Under the pieces are notes generated by a model. It worked only from the letters and a program-made list of their open reading frames with translations. It was not told where the DNA came from and ran no database searches. A DNA stretch of 11,909 nt from Clostridiales bacterium (lineage in GTDB: Bacteria > Bacillota > Clostridia > Lachnospirales > Lachnospiraceae). This document shows positions 1-6,950 of this stretch, piece by piece. The DNA lies in contig JAJPYU010000170.1 of NCBI GenBank assembly GCA_021204765.1, positions 1 to 11,909 of the forward strand. The letters run 5' to 3'. The translations under genes were made by a program, and so were the position numbers. Every line of letters begins with the position of its first letter. Within the stretch, counting starts at the first letter, position 1.

Positions 1-89
1 CTTCTTACTGTTTATTTGCTGTTATTTTATAGCAAAACCGTACCATTTGTTTCTGTTTTTCACTGCTTTTTATACGGTTTTATTTTTCC

Positions 90-108
90 TGTACCCAAAT
101 TGTACCCA
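90..108 (-). repeat. Paired 8-bp repeats (TGGGTACA x2, 11-bp period), putative integrase arm sites
   Basis: Read on the minus strand, two copies of TGGGTACA lie 11 bp apart, starting 8 bp after the toxin stop codon. The same pair, followed by about 60 bp of clearly related A-rich sequence, lies after the HEPN gene at 8940. Tandem sites of this kind next to recombination cores resemble the arm-type sites bound by the N-terminal domain of tyrosine integrases; this role is inferred. The rest of 1-115 holds no gene that I can support. Confidence 0.6.
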
Positions 109-115
109 GATGATG

Positions 116-442
116 TTATTTTGAATGCCTCTCCTTTAGTCTCGTATGTACATCTGATGCTCCATACAGCACATCGGTTACTGTTACCACTCCCGGATCA
201 ATCACATAGCAAACAAGATAGTTATCTACTGCCATTTTATGCAACCCCATGGAATGCTCCGGCTCTTCTTCAAATAATGTAAACTTCTCCGGAAAAGTAT
301 CCAGCTTAAGTATCCCATCAGCAATACGATTATACTGACCCATTGCATTTTCCGGTGCAAGCAATACATATGATATGTACTCGTAAATTTTTTCCATATC
401 TGAGGTAGCTTCTTCAGAAATTCTTACTTCATACAATTCCAT
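116..442 (-). CDS. RelE/ParE-family toxin of a type II toxin-antitoxin pair
   Basis: A 108-residue protein with the RelE/ParE layout: N-terminal beta strand (ELYEVRISEEA), two helices (SDMEKIYEYISYVL, then AMGQYNRIADGILKL), and the C-terminal strands with the family's NYLVCYVID and VTDVLYG stretches. RelE members cut mRNA on the ribosome and ParE members poison gyrase. The sequence seen here does not settle which, though the long helical hairpin leans to ParE. The ATG at 442 is chosen over a TTG at 445 because GGGGGAG sits about 10 bp upstream, and the antitoxin TGA shares its A with this ATG (TGATG), so the pair is translationally coupled. A pair of arm-like repeats follows 8 bp after the stop, as in the other TA units of this window. 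The family call is firm; toxic activity is untested. Confidence 0.85.
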   Translation of the reverse strand: MELYEVRISEEATSDMEKIYEYISYVLLAPENAMGQYNRIADGILKLDTFPEKFTLFEEEPEHSMGLHKMAVDNYLVCYVIDPGVVTVTDVLYGASDVHTRLKERHSK

Positions 443-747
443 CAAGAATGACTCCCCCTGAATTCTGCAAATACCTCAGCAGCATTCTGTGTCCTGCCTG
501 CCTTGTAGTCATCATACCCTCGCTGCAGTTTTGCATGTAGCTGATCCTCTGACATTTGCGAAATATCGATATCCGCAGGTGGCTTAGGCACTGTAACAGA
601 GAAAGGTATCCCGCCTACCAAAACAACTTGATTAAGAAACATATCTACGGCCGTAGACATAGGAATTCCCAATCTTGAAAGTATTATTTCCGCATCTGAT
701 TTTAGTGTGGGATTAACCCTTAAATTTAATGTTGCTGATTTCTCCAT
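442..747 (-). CDS. RelB/DinJ-family antitoxin
   Basis: A 101-residue protein. The N-terminal half is a ribbon-helix-helix domain of RelB/DinJ type: a beta strand ATLNLRVNP, helix KSDAEIILSRLG, the turn IPMSTAVDMFLNQVV and the conserved GGIPF. This half would dimerise and bind the operator; the polar C-terminal half (about 55-101) would wrap around the toxin. The ATG at 747 is preceded by AGGAGG with a 9-bp gap, so a longer in-frame reading starting near 783 is rejected, since that start lies inside the promoter. The gene comes first in the operon, with the toxin overlapping by one base. A promoter with an inverted repeat between its -35 and -10 boxes lies directly upstream and fits autoregulation. 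Confidence 0.87.
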   Translation of the reverse strand: MEKSATLNLRVNPTLKSDAEIILSRLGIPMSTAVDMFLNQVVLVGGIPFSVTVPKPPADIDISQMSEDQLHAKLQRGYDDYKAGRTQNAAEVFAEFRGSHS

Positions 748-771
748 ATCATCTTGCCTCCTATAGATATT

Positions 772-800
772 ATAGTAACGCAAATGTCGTTACGCGTCAA
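772..800 (-). promoter_or_regulatory. Promoter and operator of the RelB/RelE pair
   Basis: On the minus strand: -35 TTGACG (800-795), a 17-bp spacer, -10 TACTAT (777-772). A perfect inverted repeat GTAACG-7 bp-CGTTAC (793-775) fills the spacer and overlaps the -10. That is the expected position for a ribbon-helix-helix antitoxin repressor. Operator binding is inferred. Confidence 0.65.
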
Positions 801-816
801 GAGCGATTGGCAATTC

Positions 817-908
817 AATGCAGATGAAGTAACCTGTTTAATCATATGAGTAGCTCCATAAACTTTTTATCTGCGGAACCAGCTCTGAAACCTCCCAATG
901 CTTTTTGC
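817..908 (-). pseudogene. Remnant of the 3' end of a C39-type peptidase gene
   Basis: Read on the minus strand, 908-817 matches 7645-7737, the last 22 codons of the C39-family gene plus its 3' flank, with few changes. The reading frame is kept (for example KHWEVSELVPQIKS, then WSYSYD and stop at 840-838; one residue is changed, K to E). The rest of the gene is absent. The left edge of the match is the 8-mer GCAAAAAG, which also occurs just downstream of guaA (3820-3827) and in the intact peptidase gene (7645-7652). A deletion at this short homology would explain the junction. This shows that a relative of the 4-kb guaA-linked unit once lay here. Confidence 0.85.
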
Positions 909-932
909 CCCATATCTCATTCGAACTCTATC
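901..932 (-). other. Inverted copy of the guaA 3'-end recombination site (site A)
   Basis: The 32 bp matching 3796-3827 (end of guaA) occur here in opposite orientation with a single T/C difference. The core GAGTTCGAATGA supplies the last codons and stop of the cyclase gene (917-928). The match runs 16 bp past the stop codon, so shared protein ends alone cannot explain it. I read it as a secondary integration site or as one end of an old element. Confidence 0.6.
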
Positions 933-1498
933 AATACCGCCCTGCATGGTGCCCCGTCTATGGCTCCGAGATTTATCGGCATGGCGTTAAGGAAATATTT
1001 GCCTTCCGGCACATTATACAAACGTGCGCCTTCCATGATTGTCATGCCTGCTCCCAGCAGTATTTTGTGAATCTCCATATGATTTTTCTCTGACCCTACC
1101 GTCTGGGACTCATTGCCAAGGAGTTTGAGATCTGCTTTTGCAAACACTTTAGCTGCCTCAATTGAAATCACGGCATCTCCCTTAATCAGGATCCTTTCGG
1201 CATCCTGTGCTTTATCCAATATGCCTTTTGCATCCGCCGCAGAAATATCTCCCCGGCATTCCGCCACATATACCAATCCGACAAAATATTCCGGCGGCAT
1301 CTCGCCTATGGTCCTCCCATCTGCATAAAAATGGAATGGTGCATCCACATGAGTGCCGTTGTGGGCGCACATACTGAAGGCGGACAGATTGCTGGTTCCG
1401 CCCTCCGCAATCCGTTTCAGTGGCGTAATCTCCGGGGCGGGGTCGCCGGGATATACTTCACAAGTCGGGATTTCCTGGGAAATGTCATATATTTTCAT
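917..1498 (-). CDS. Cyclase / kynurenine formamidase-like metal-dependent hydrolase
   Basis: A 193-residue protein of the 'cyclase' family (Pfam PF04199), which includes bacterial kynurenine formamidase and isatin hydrolase. Seen directly: the start YDISQEIPTCEVYPGDP and the metal-binding signature H46-NGT-H50-V-D52-APF-H56. The family is a small cytosolic hydrolase that opens cyclic amides or formamides with bound zinc or manganese; the substrate cannot be told here, and no tryptophan-degradation genes are nearby. The ATG at 1498 has GGAGA about 8 bp upstream; a TTG at 1513 lies before that ribosome binding site and is rejected. The gene ends in IEFE-stop, the same ending as guaA, and its last 12 bases are the recombination core. 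The coding sequence looks complete. It follows the nitroreductase on the same strand after a 78-bp gap containing a hairpin. Confidence 0.85.
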   Translation of the reverse strand: MKIYDISQEIPTCEVYPGDPAPEITPLKRIAEGGTSNLSAFSMCAHNGTHVDAPFHFYADGRTIGEMPPEYFVGLVYVAECRGDISAADAKGILDKAQDAERILIKGDAVISIEAAKVFAKADLKLLGNESQTVGSEKNHMEIHKILLGAGMTIMEGARLYNVPEGKYFLNAMPINLGAIDGAPCRAVLIEFE

Positions 1499-1511
1499 AA
1501 CACTATTCTCC

Positions 1512-1569
1512 AATCATTAAATTTTGAGGTGCCAAAACGGCACCCCAAAAATCATTAAATCATATTATA
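1512..1569 (-). promoter_or_regulatory. Cyclase leader: -10 box, hairpin and flanking direct repeats
   Basis: On the minus strand a TATAAT (1569-1564) without a good -35 is followed by a hairpin whose stem GGTGCC/GGCACC (1528-1533 and 1539-1544) has a 5-base loop. An 11-bp direct repeat (AATCATTAAAT in plus orientation, 1512-1522 and 1550-1560) brackets the hairpin. There is no clean U-run, so a terminator for the nitroreductase gene is possible but weak; a leader structure or repressor site fits as well. Confidence 0.35.
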
Positions 1570-1576
1570 GTGATCA

Positions 1577-2107
1577 TCAGTCCATGTAAGTGACAGCAAT
1601 CTTATCCGAGGGGATATCTCTCACAGCCAGATCCTCTGCAGTCTCACCCAGGACGATGCCGCAGGTAGCAGTCTGACCTTCGGGAAGGCCAAGCTTTGCA
1701 ACCAGCTCAGGTTTTGCATTGAGCCCTGCGATGCAGCCCCAGATCAGGCAGCTGCCCAGTCCCATGTCGATAGCGGCGAGAGCAAGGGTCTCCGCCAGGA
1801 TAGCGGCGTTGGAGCAGGGCACGTTGCTCATTGCCGGATTGTCGATGGCAGTGGAGATGAGGATCAGGCAGGGTGCGCCGTAGAGTGGATGCCTCTCGGG
1901 ATCACCGAAGAACTCGCCGCCGGCCAGGTCGATCTCGGAAAGCAGATCTTTATTGCGGATGACGGTCATGTGTACGGTGTCGAATTTCCCCATGCCCACA
2001 GGGCTGGTCTGTCCGGCTGCCAGGACGGCGCTAAGCTCCTCATCTGTCAGGACTCCGGTGTAGCTTCTCACGGATTTGCGGGTTTTAAGTGTCTGTAATG
2101 TTTCCAT
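1577..2107 (-). CDS. Nitroreductase-family flavoprotein
   Basis: A 176-residue protein of the FMN-dependent nitroreductase family. Seen: the N-terminal FMN-binding RKSVRSYTG (10-18), the SPVGMGKFDTV segment, the mid-protein helix NAAILAETLALAAIDMGLGS, and the C-terminal glycine-rich stretch ending in GIVLGE. The family uses NAD(P)H to reduce nitro groups, quinones or enones as an FMN-bearing homodimer in the cytosol; the natural substrate is unknown. The ATG at 2107 is preceded by AGGAGG with a 9-bp gap. An ATG 18 bases further upstream lies just before that ribosome binding site and is not used. It has its own promoter (2175-2147) and is transcribed away from guaA. Confidence 0.87.
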   Translation of the reverse strand: METLQTLKTRKSVRSYTGVLTDEELSAVLAAGQTSPVGMGKFDTVHMTVIRNKDLLSEIDLAGGEFFGDPERHPLYGAPCLILISTAIDNPAMSNVPCSNAAILAETLALAAIDMGLGSCLIWGCIAGLNAKPELVAKLGLPEGQTATCGIVLGETAEDLAVRDIPSDKIAVTYMD

Positions 2108-2146
2108 AATATATTTCCTCCTCATTGAAAGTCTTAGCTGCGGTCT

Positions 2147-2175
2147 ATTATAGTGTTCGCCGGGTTATATCGCAA
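2147..2175 (-). promoter_or_regulatory. Nitroreductase promoter
   Basis: Minus strand: -35 TTGCGA (2175-2170), a 17-bp spacer, -10 TATAAT (2152-2147), 40 bp before the ATG. This is a good sigma-A match. Confidence 0.7.
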
Positions 2176-2201
2176 GAAGTTCATATATTTTTTACTTTTT
2201 C

Positions 2202-2230
2202 TTGTAAAAATGGCCTATCTGGACTATAGT
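2202..2230 (+). promoter_or_regulatory. guaA promoter
   Basis: -35 TTGTAA (2202-2207), a 17-bp spacer, -10 TATAGT (2225-2230), 36 bp before the chosen guaA ATG. Its position rules out the longer in-frame reading from 2153, which would start upstream of the promoter. I see no purine riboswitch in the short leader. Confidence 0.65.
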
Positions 2231-2266
2231 AAGGATAGTTTTACCAATGCAAGCGAGGTGCCTTTT

Positions 2267-3811
2267 ATGGACAGGGAAATGGTGATAGTTCTGGATTTCG
2301 GCGGGCAGTATAATCAGCTGGTGGCCCGCCGCGTCCGTGAGTGCAATGTATACTGCGAGATTTATTCCTATAAGACTCCCATTGAGAAGATAAAGGAGAT
2401 GGCCCCGAAGGGTATCATCCTGACCGGAGGCCCCAACAGCTGCTATGAGGAGGATTCCCCGACTTATTCCCATGAGCTTTTCGAGCTGGGCGTCCCTGTT
2501 TTGGGACTGTGCTACGGTGCCCAGCTGATGCAATACATCCTGGGAGGGAAAGTGGAAAAGGCAGATTTCCGGGAGTATGGCAAGACGGAAGTGCTGGTGG
2601 ATACCTCAACCGTCCTCTTCCACAATGTCCTGCCCAGCACTACCTGCTGGATGAGCCATTATGATTATATCTCCCAGCTGGCACCGGGCTTTGTCTCCAC
2701 GGCCCACACCGAACACTGCCCTGTGGCTGCGGCGGAGGATGTATCGAGAAAGCTTTATGCCATACAGTTCCATCCCGAGGTGCTGCACACTCATGAGGGC
2801 TCCAGGATGCTGTACAATTTCGTCCGCGGGATCTGCGGCTGTGCCGGTGACTGGGAGATGGGTTCCTTTGTGGAGCAGTCCATAACAGCCATCCGCGAGA
2901 AAGTCGGGGATGGGAAAGTCCTCTGCGCCCTCTCCGGCGGAGTGGATTCATCGGTGGCAGCAGTCCTTCTGTCAAAGGCCGTCGGAGATCAGCTGACCTG
3001 TGTCTTTGTGGACCACGGCCTGCTCCGTAAAAATGAGGGTGACGAGGTGGAGGCTGTCTTCGGACCCGACGGCAATTATGACCTGCGTTTTGTCAGAGTA
3101 AATGCGCAGGAGAGATTTTACGCAAAGCTGGCCGGAGTGACCGAGCCGGAAAAGAAGAGGAAGATCATAGGTGAGGAGTTCATCCGGGTCTTCGAGGAGG
3201 AAGCAAAAAAGATCGGTGCCGTGGATTTTCTGGTTCAGGGGACTATTTATCCTGATGTTGTGGAGAGCGGGCTGGGCGGCGAGTCCGCAGTGATAAAGTC
3301 CCATCACAACGTGGGAGGTCTGCCGGACTATGTGGATTTCAAGGAGATAATTGAGCCCCTGAGAAATCTTTTTAAGGATGAGGTGCGCCAGGTGGGCTTA
3401 AAGCTGGGCATCCCGGAATATCTGGTTTACCGCCAGCCCTTCCCGGGTCCGGGACTGGGTATCCGCATCATCGGCGAGGTGACAGCGGAGAAGGTGAGAA
3501 TAGTTCAGGACGCCGATGCCATTTACCGCGAGGAGATTGCGAATGCAGGGCTTGACCGGAGCATCAACCAGTATTTTGCTGCTCTGACCAATATGCGCTC
3601 CGTGGGCGTCATGGGTGATGAGCGGACTTACGATTACGCCGTGGCACTGCGGGCTGTAGAGACCGTGGATTTCATGACCGCCGAGGCAGCCCGGATGCCC
3701 TGGGATGTTCTGAATAAGGTCATGAACCGCATTATCAACGAGGTCAGGGGAGTAAACAGAGTATTTTATGATATCAGCTCGAAGCCGCCCGGGACGATAG
3801 AGTTCGAATGA
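2267..3811 (+). CDS. guaA: Glutamine-hydrolysing GMP synthase
   Basis: 514 residues, the normal GuaA length. It makes GMP from XMP, ATP and glutamine, the last step of guanine nucleotide synthesis, in the cytosol. Domain 1 (about 5-190) is a class I glutamine amidotransferase with nucleophile Cys82 in GLCYGAQ and His169/Glu171 in QFHPEV. Domain 2 holds the ATP-pyrophosphatase P-loop SGGVDSS (223-229). The C-terminal dimerisation domain carries FPGPGLGIRIIGEV and ends KPPGTIEFE, where most relatives have IEWE. The ATG at 2267 has GAGGTG 6 bp upstream and begins the usual MVIVLDFGGQY start; an ATG four codons later is the only rival. The last 12 bases (GAGTTCGAATGA) are the core repeated at 8121, 9142, 10194 and, inverted, at 917-928. 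The frame is intact despite the insertions. Confidence 0.98.
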   Translation: MDREMVIVLDFGGQYNQLVARRVRECNVYCEIYSYKTPIEKIKEMAPKGIILTGGPNSCYEEDSPTYSHELFELGVPVLGLCYGAQLMQYILGGKVEKADFREYGKTEVLVDTSTVLFHNVLPSTTCWMSHYDYISQLAPGFVSTAHTEHCPVAAAEDVSRKLYAIQFHPEVLHTHEGSRMLYNFVRGICGCAGDWEMGSFVEQSITAIREKVGDGKVLCALSGGVDSSVAAVLLSKAVGDQLTCVFVDHGLLRKNEGDEVEAVFGPDGNYDLRFVRVNAQERFYAKLAGVTEPEKKRKIIGEEFIRVFEEEAKKIGAVDFLVQGTIYPDVVESGLGGESAVIKSHHNVGGLPDYVDFKEIIEPLRNLFKDEVRQVGLKLGIPEYLVYRQPFPGPGLGIRIIGEVTAEKVRIVQDADAIYREEIANAGLDRSINQYFAALTNMRSVGVMGDERTYDYAVALRAVETVDFMTAEAARMPWDVLNKVMNRIINEVRGVNRVFYDISSKPPGTIEFE

Positions 3812-3827
3812 GATACGGGGCAAAAAG
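3796..3827 (+). other. guaA 3'-end recombination site (site B), left end of the accessory region
   Basis: Core GAGTTCGAATGA at 3800-3811, covering the guaA stop codon. It is repeated in the same orientation at 8121, 9142 and 10194, and the whole 32-bp stretch recurs inverted at 932-901. The 3' end of guaA is a known target of genomic islands. The direction and repeats are seen; use as an attachment site is inferred. Confidence 0.75.
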
Positions 3828-3840
3828 AATCCTTATTTTA

Positions 3841-3898
3841 AAAGGCCTTACTGATTTTCAGATGCCAATGTCTGAGAGTTGGTAAGGTCTTTAAATTT
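3841..3898 (+). terminator. Branched hairpin after guaA, probable terminator
   Basis: An 11-bp stem AAAGGCCTTAC (3841-3851) pairs with GTAAGGTCTTT (3882-3892), with one G-U pair, and encloses a second small stem TCAGA/TCTGA. It is followed by AAATTT rather than a long T run, so termination is likely but may be weak. Confidence 0.5.
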
Positions 3899-3919
3899 GA
3901 AGAACCATTATCGAAACAT

Positions 3920-3982
3920 CTTAAGAATTCTTAAGAAATTTGTAAGCGTATCCTTAAGAAATAGCGATTACCGTGTTATTAT
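3920..3982 (+). promoter_or_regulatory. Response-regulator-type operator and promoter of the CPBP/two-component operon
   Basis: TTAAGAA occurs at 3921, 3931 and 3954, with a diverged decamer (TGTAAGCGTA) at 3941, giving a near 10-bp period. The first two form a perfect 16-bp palindrome, CTTAAGAATTCTTAAG (3920-3935). The last repeat coincides with a weak -35 (TTAAGA, 3954-3959) placed 17 bp before TATTAT (3977-3982). Direct decamers overlapping a poor -35 are typical of activation by OmpR-family regulators; the regulator encoded at 4924 is the obvious candidate. Confidence 0.6.
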
Positions 3983-4007
3983 AAATGATTAAGGAGTATT
4001 GCTGCAC

Positions 4008-4889
4008 ATGAAAAAAACCAAAACAAAAAGCATTATAAAAAATATTATAAACATCATCGTTGGATTTGTGGTTTTCCTTCTGGCAACCAATTTTTCCTCA
4101 GTCGCATACAGGCTATGCAATGATTGGGTGATTAATGCCAGATTAATGACTTTTGTTGTCCAGACTGCCAGTGTAGTGATTTGTCTGTATCTTTATACAA
4201 AGTATATTTTGAAGGTGTCATTTAAGGATATTTATATACGGAAACCCGGATTAAAGAAATGCTGGTGTGTGATATCCCTCACTATATCAATAGCAATTGT
4301 GGTATTTTATGTTGTTTTCATTCCGGGTAAGTTTGCGAGAAGTGCCCTTTCCCCTAAGGAAACAGTCGGGCTTTTGATTTCCAGCATATTACTGTATGGT
4401 ATTATGACCGGAATTACGGAAGAAATGATATTTAGGGGATTGATCATGCGTTCTGTAGAAGGTATAGCCGGATGGAAAATAGCTGTGGTGATTTCATCTG
4501 TATTGTTTGCCTTTAATCACCTTGAGATCGTGGATGCTTCTGATTGGCGCAATACTTTAACGGTTATGGGCAGTATCACTGTGGCCGGACTGGCTCTGGC
4601 ACTCATTACTTACCAGACCGGATCCATATGGTGTGCTGTCTTTGTCCATGCGGTGTATAACATATTGAGCGGAGGCAGTTCCCTGATCCATATTTCCACG
4701 GAGCAGGACTTCCCGGCAATATTTACCTATACAGTCAGGGAGGGGAGCCGGCTGACGACCGGAATCCCCGGAGCGGATAATGTTGACACTGCTTTGCCGG
4801 CGGTCATTGGCTTCTCAGTCATGATATGTATCGCTTTGTGGAAAATAATACACCATGGCAGGCAAAACGATATTGAAACCATCAACTGA
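4008..4889 (+). CDS. CPBP-family (CAAX-type) intramembrane metalloprotease
   Basis: 293 residues. About eight hydrophobic segments, with the CPBP signature (PF02517) in the middle: E138-E139-MIF-R143 in the first motif, FAFN-H171 in the second, and H214-AVY-N218 in the third. These are the residues that form the metal site in this family, so the enzyme looks intact. Bacterial members act in the membrane and are often linked to bacteriocin immunity or maturation; the substrate here is unknown. The ATG at 4008 follows AAGGAG with an 11-bp gap; a TTG at 3999 is too close to that site. It is the first gene of the unit, 34 bp before the response regulator, and sits behind the TTAAGAA operator. The C-terminus (about 260-293) adds one more membrane segment. 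Confidence 0.85.
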   Translation: MKKTKTKSIIKNIINIIVGFVVFLLATNFSSVAYRLCNDWVINARLMTFVVQTASVVICLYLYTKYILKVSFKDIYIRKPGLKKCWCVISLTISIAIVVFYVVFIPGKFARSALSPKETVGLLISSILLYGIMTGITEEMIFRGLIMRSVEGIAGWKIAVVISSVLFAFNHLEIVDASDWRNTLTVMGSITVAGLALALITYQTGSIWCAVFVHAVYNILSGGSSLIHISTEQDFPAIFTYTVREGSRLTTGIPGADNVDTALPAVIGFSVMICIALWKIIHHGRQNDIETIN

Positions 4890-4894
4890 TATAT

Positions 4895-4908
4895 GCCGCA
4901 TATGCGGC
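4895..4908 (+). repeat. 14-bp perfect palindrome between protease and regulator genes
   Basis: GCCGCATATGCGGC lies in the 34-bp gap between the CPBP stop and the regulator ATG. In RNA it could form a short GC hairpin just before the GGAGGG ribosome binding site at 4914. A role in tuning translation is only a guess. Confidence 0.5.
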
Positions 4909-4923
4909 GGGACGGAGGGATTC

Positions 4924-5634
4924 ATGCAAAACAATATACTGTTGATTGAAGATGACGCATCTATCAGGGAAGGGGTCGGCATTCTCCTAAGGGAAGAAGG
5001 ATTTCAGGTGACGGAGGCAGAGGATGGATTTGCCGGTTTAAAACTTCTGACTGAAGATACAGATCTGGTGATTTTGGATGTCATGATGCCTGGAATTTCC
5101 GGCATTAAGACCTGCAAGGAGATCAGGAAAGTCTCCAATGTCCCGATCCTGTTCCTGACAGCAAAGGATCAGGAGGCAGATAAACTGATCGGCTTTAAGG
5201 CCGGCGGCGATGATTACCTGGTGAAACCATTTTCATTTGCAGAACTGCTTGCAAGGATAAACGCGCTTCTGCGCAGATACCACATTTACGACAAGGCGGA
5301 GGAGGATTCAGAACAGGATGAATGGCTGGAGCGCGGCAGCATCCGTATCAACACTAAGAGGAATGAAGTATATTTGAAAAATAAGGAAACAGACCTGACG
5401 GAAGTGGAATACCGGATCCTGCTTCTGCTTATGCAGTATCCGAAGAAAATCTTCTCCGTCCAGAATCTTTATGAGAGCGTATGGGAAGAACCGTTTGTTT
5501 ACAGCAGCGGAAACACCGTCATGGTACATATCAGGCACTTGCGAATGAAGATTGAGGACGATCCGCAAAAGCCGCATATTATCAATACCGTATGGGGAAA
5601 GGGATACCGTTTTGAGGAGGATACAGAAAAATAA
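4924..5634 (+). CDS. OmpR/PhoB-family response regulator
   Basis: 236 residues. Receiver domain 1-120 with acidic pocket D10-D11, phosphoacceptor D52 in ILDVMMPG, T79 in LFLTAK and K101 in YLVKPF. The DNA-binding winged helix lies at about 135-232 (LTEVEYRILLLLM, SGNTVMVHIRHLRMKIE, IINTVWGKGYRF). This is the output half of a two-component system with the kinase that follows. The ATG at 4924 is used because it starts at MQNNILLIEDD and has GGAGGG close upstream; an upstream in-frame ATG at 4855 would overlap the protease gene and add a tail not seen in the family. The operator at 3920-3960 fits the direct-repeat sites that such regulators bind, so autoregulation is likely. Confidence 0.94.
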   Translation: MQNNILLIEDDASIREGVGILLREEGFQVTEAEDGFAGLKLLTEDTDLVILDVMMPGISGIKTCKEIRKVSNVPILFLTAKDQEADKLIGFKAGGDDYLVKPFSFAELLARINALLRRYHIYDKAEEDSEQDEWLERGSIRINTKRNEVYLKNKETDLTEVEYRILLLLMQYPKKIFSVQNLYESVWEEPFVYSSGNTVMVHIRHLRMKIEDDPQKPHIINTVWGKGYRFEEDTEK

Positions 5635-5647
5635 TCTCACAGGGAAA

Positions 5648-6916
5648 ATGACGATCCGCATGCTGAAGGGGCTGGGTGCCGGTATATTTATCGTCCTTCT
5701 GCTCTATTTCGGCGGAACAGAGATACTATATCCATATATTGTCACCTCAAAGCACTCTTCCCGCATGGAAATGCAATATATAGATGTATTGCAGGAATAT
5801 GTGACAGAATATAATCTTTCCACAGGAGATTATGATGAATTGAGATCCTGGGTTGAGCAGGAGAACCTTGATAAAATGACCATAGTTCGTGGGAAATGGC
5901 TGGTCTTCGATTCTTCTTATTCCGGGGAGATCGCAGCAGGTGCCAGGGAAGTCACCAGGCAGTCTCTGCAGGTATATTATACTGTGGATTTTACCGATGG
6001 AGAGGCAGAAGTCTATGTGGATGACGGATATGCACAGAAATATTATAACATTCTTCTGGGGATATCAATCGTGGCAGGGTTGGCTGTCTGTCTGATGATA
6101 TTTGTCATCGGCATGCATGAAGATATCGTTACAATACAGAGGATGGAAAGGGAGGTATCCGTAATCAGCCAGGGAAACCTGGAACATGGCCTCACAGTCT
6201 CCGGGGAAGATGAACTGGCGGATCTTGCCTCCGGCATAGACCGTATGCGCCTCAGCTTAAAGGAAAAGGAGCAAAAGGAAACGGAAATGCGGAAGGCCCA
6301 GGAAAAACTTGTACTGGGAATGTCCCATGATCTCAGGACACCCCTGACGGGGCTGATGACTTACATGGAGATTTTAAAACAACAGCTAAAGGACGGCCGG
6401 GTCACTGAGGAGTTTCTTAATAAGGCCATGGACAAGATCCAGCAGATCCGGGGGCTTTCTGATGAAATGTTTGAGTATTTTTTTGTCACCTCAAATAAGG
6501 AACCGGTACTGGAAGATCCGGAGCGGATAGAAAGTGTTTTCGGCGATTATCTTTCGGAAATATGTTCTCTTTTGGAGTGCAGCGGCTTTATCTGTGATTC
6601 CGGGGAAATAGAGTGGCGGCCGGTGTGCGTCCGCGTCAACATGGATTACCTGGGACGCATTTTTAATAACATTATCTCTAACCTGGAAAAATATGCGGAT
6701 AAAAACGAAGCCGTTGTCATTACATTTATATATGAGAAAGACCGGGTGGGAATACGTATCTTAAATGCTGCTGCATCTCATGTGGAACCTGTAAGCGGCA
6801 CGGGGATAGGGACAAAAAACATATCTATTATGATGGAGCAGATGTATGGGGAAATGCAGAGTGAAATGATGGAAGACAGATATCAGATTACATTATATTT
6901 CCCGATTTGTTCCTGA
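5648..6916 (+). CDS. Sensor histidine kinase, partner of the preceding regulator
   Basis: 422 residues. Membrane helices at about 9-27 and 134-156 enclose an outside sensor domain of about 105 residues. A HAMP linker (157-205) leads to the dimerisation helix with phospho-acceptor H227 in GMSHDLRTPLTG, then the ATPase domain with N-box NMDYLGRIFNNIISNLEKYA (331-350). Where most kinases have the DxGxG G1 box, this one has ILNAAAS (371-377); the second glycine box SGTGIGTKNI (383-392) is present. The start is uncertain: the ATG at 5648 has only a weak AGGGA close upstream, and the next is ATG 5660. A stronger GAGGAGG at 5614-5620 has no proper start codon at the right distance (a TTG at 5612 lies before it). 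I take 5648, coupled to the regulator stop 13 bp before. Confidence 0.9.
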   Translation: MTIRMLKGLGAGIFIVLLLYFGGTEILYPYIVTSKHSSRMEMQYIDVLQEYVTEYNLSTGDYDELRSWVEQENLDKMTIVRGKWLVFDSSYSGEIAAGAREVTRQSLQVYYTVDFTDGEAEVYVDDGYAQKYYNILLGISIVAGLAVCLMIFVIGMHEDIVTIQRMEREVSVISQGNLEHGLTVSGEDELADLASGIDRMRLSLKEKEQKETEMRKAQEKLVLGMSHDLRTPLTGLMTYMEILKQQLKDGRVTEEFLNKAMDKIQQIRGLSDEMFEYFFVTSNKEPVLEDPERIESVFGDYLSEICSLLECSGFICDSGEIEWRPVCVRVNMDYLGRIFNNIISNLEKYADKNEAVVITFIYEKDRVGIRILNAAASHVEPVSGTGIGTKNISIMMEQMYGEMQSEMMEDRYQITLYFPICS

Positions 6917-6950
6917 GATCCGCTTACACGATTCGAGGAGGACACAAAAA

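Noticed and set aside
2153..2266. N-terminal extension of guaA (38 extra residues in frame)
   Set aside because: It lies across the guaA promoter and lacks a ribosome binding site; GMP synthases start at the position chosen.
3398..3823. Long reverse-strand open frame inside guaA, and similar antisense frames across other genes
   Set aside because: These follow codon bias of the real genes, have no ribosome binding sites and no recognisable domains.
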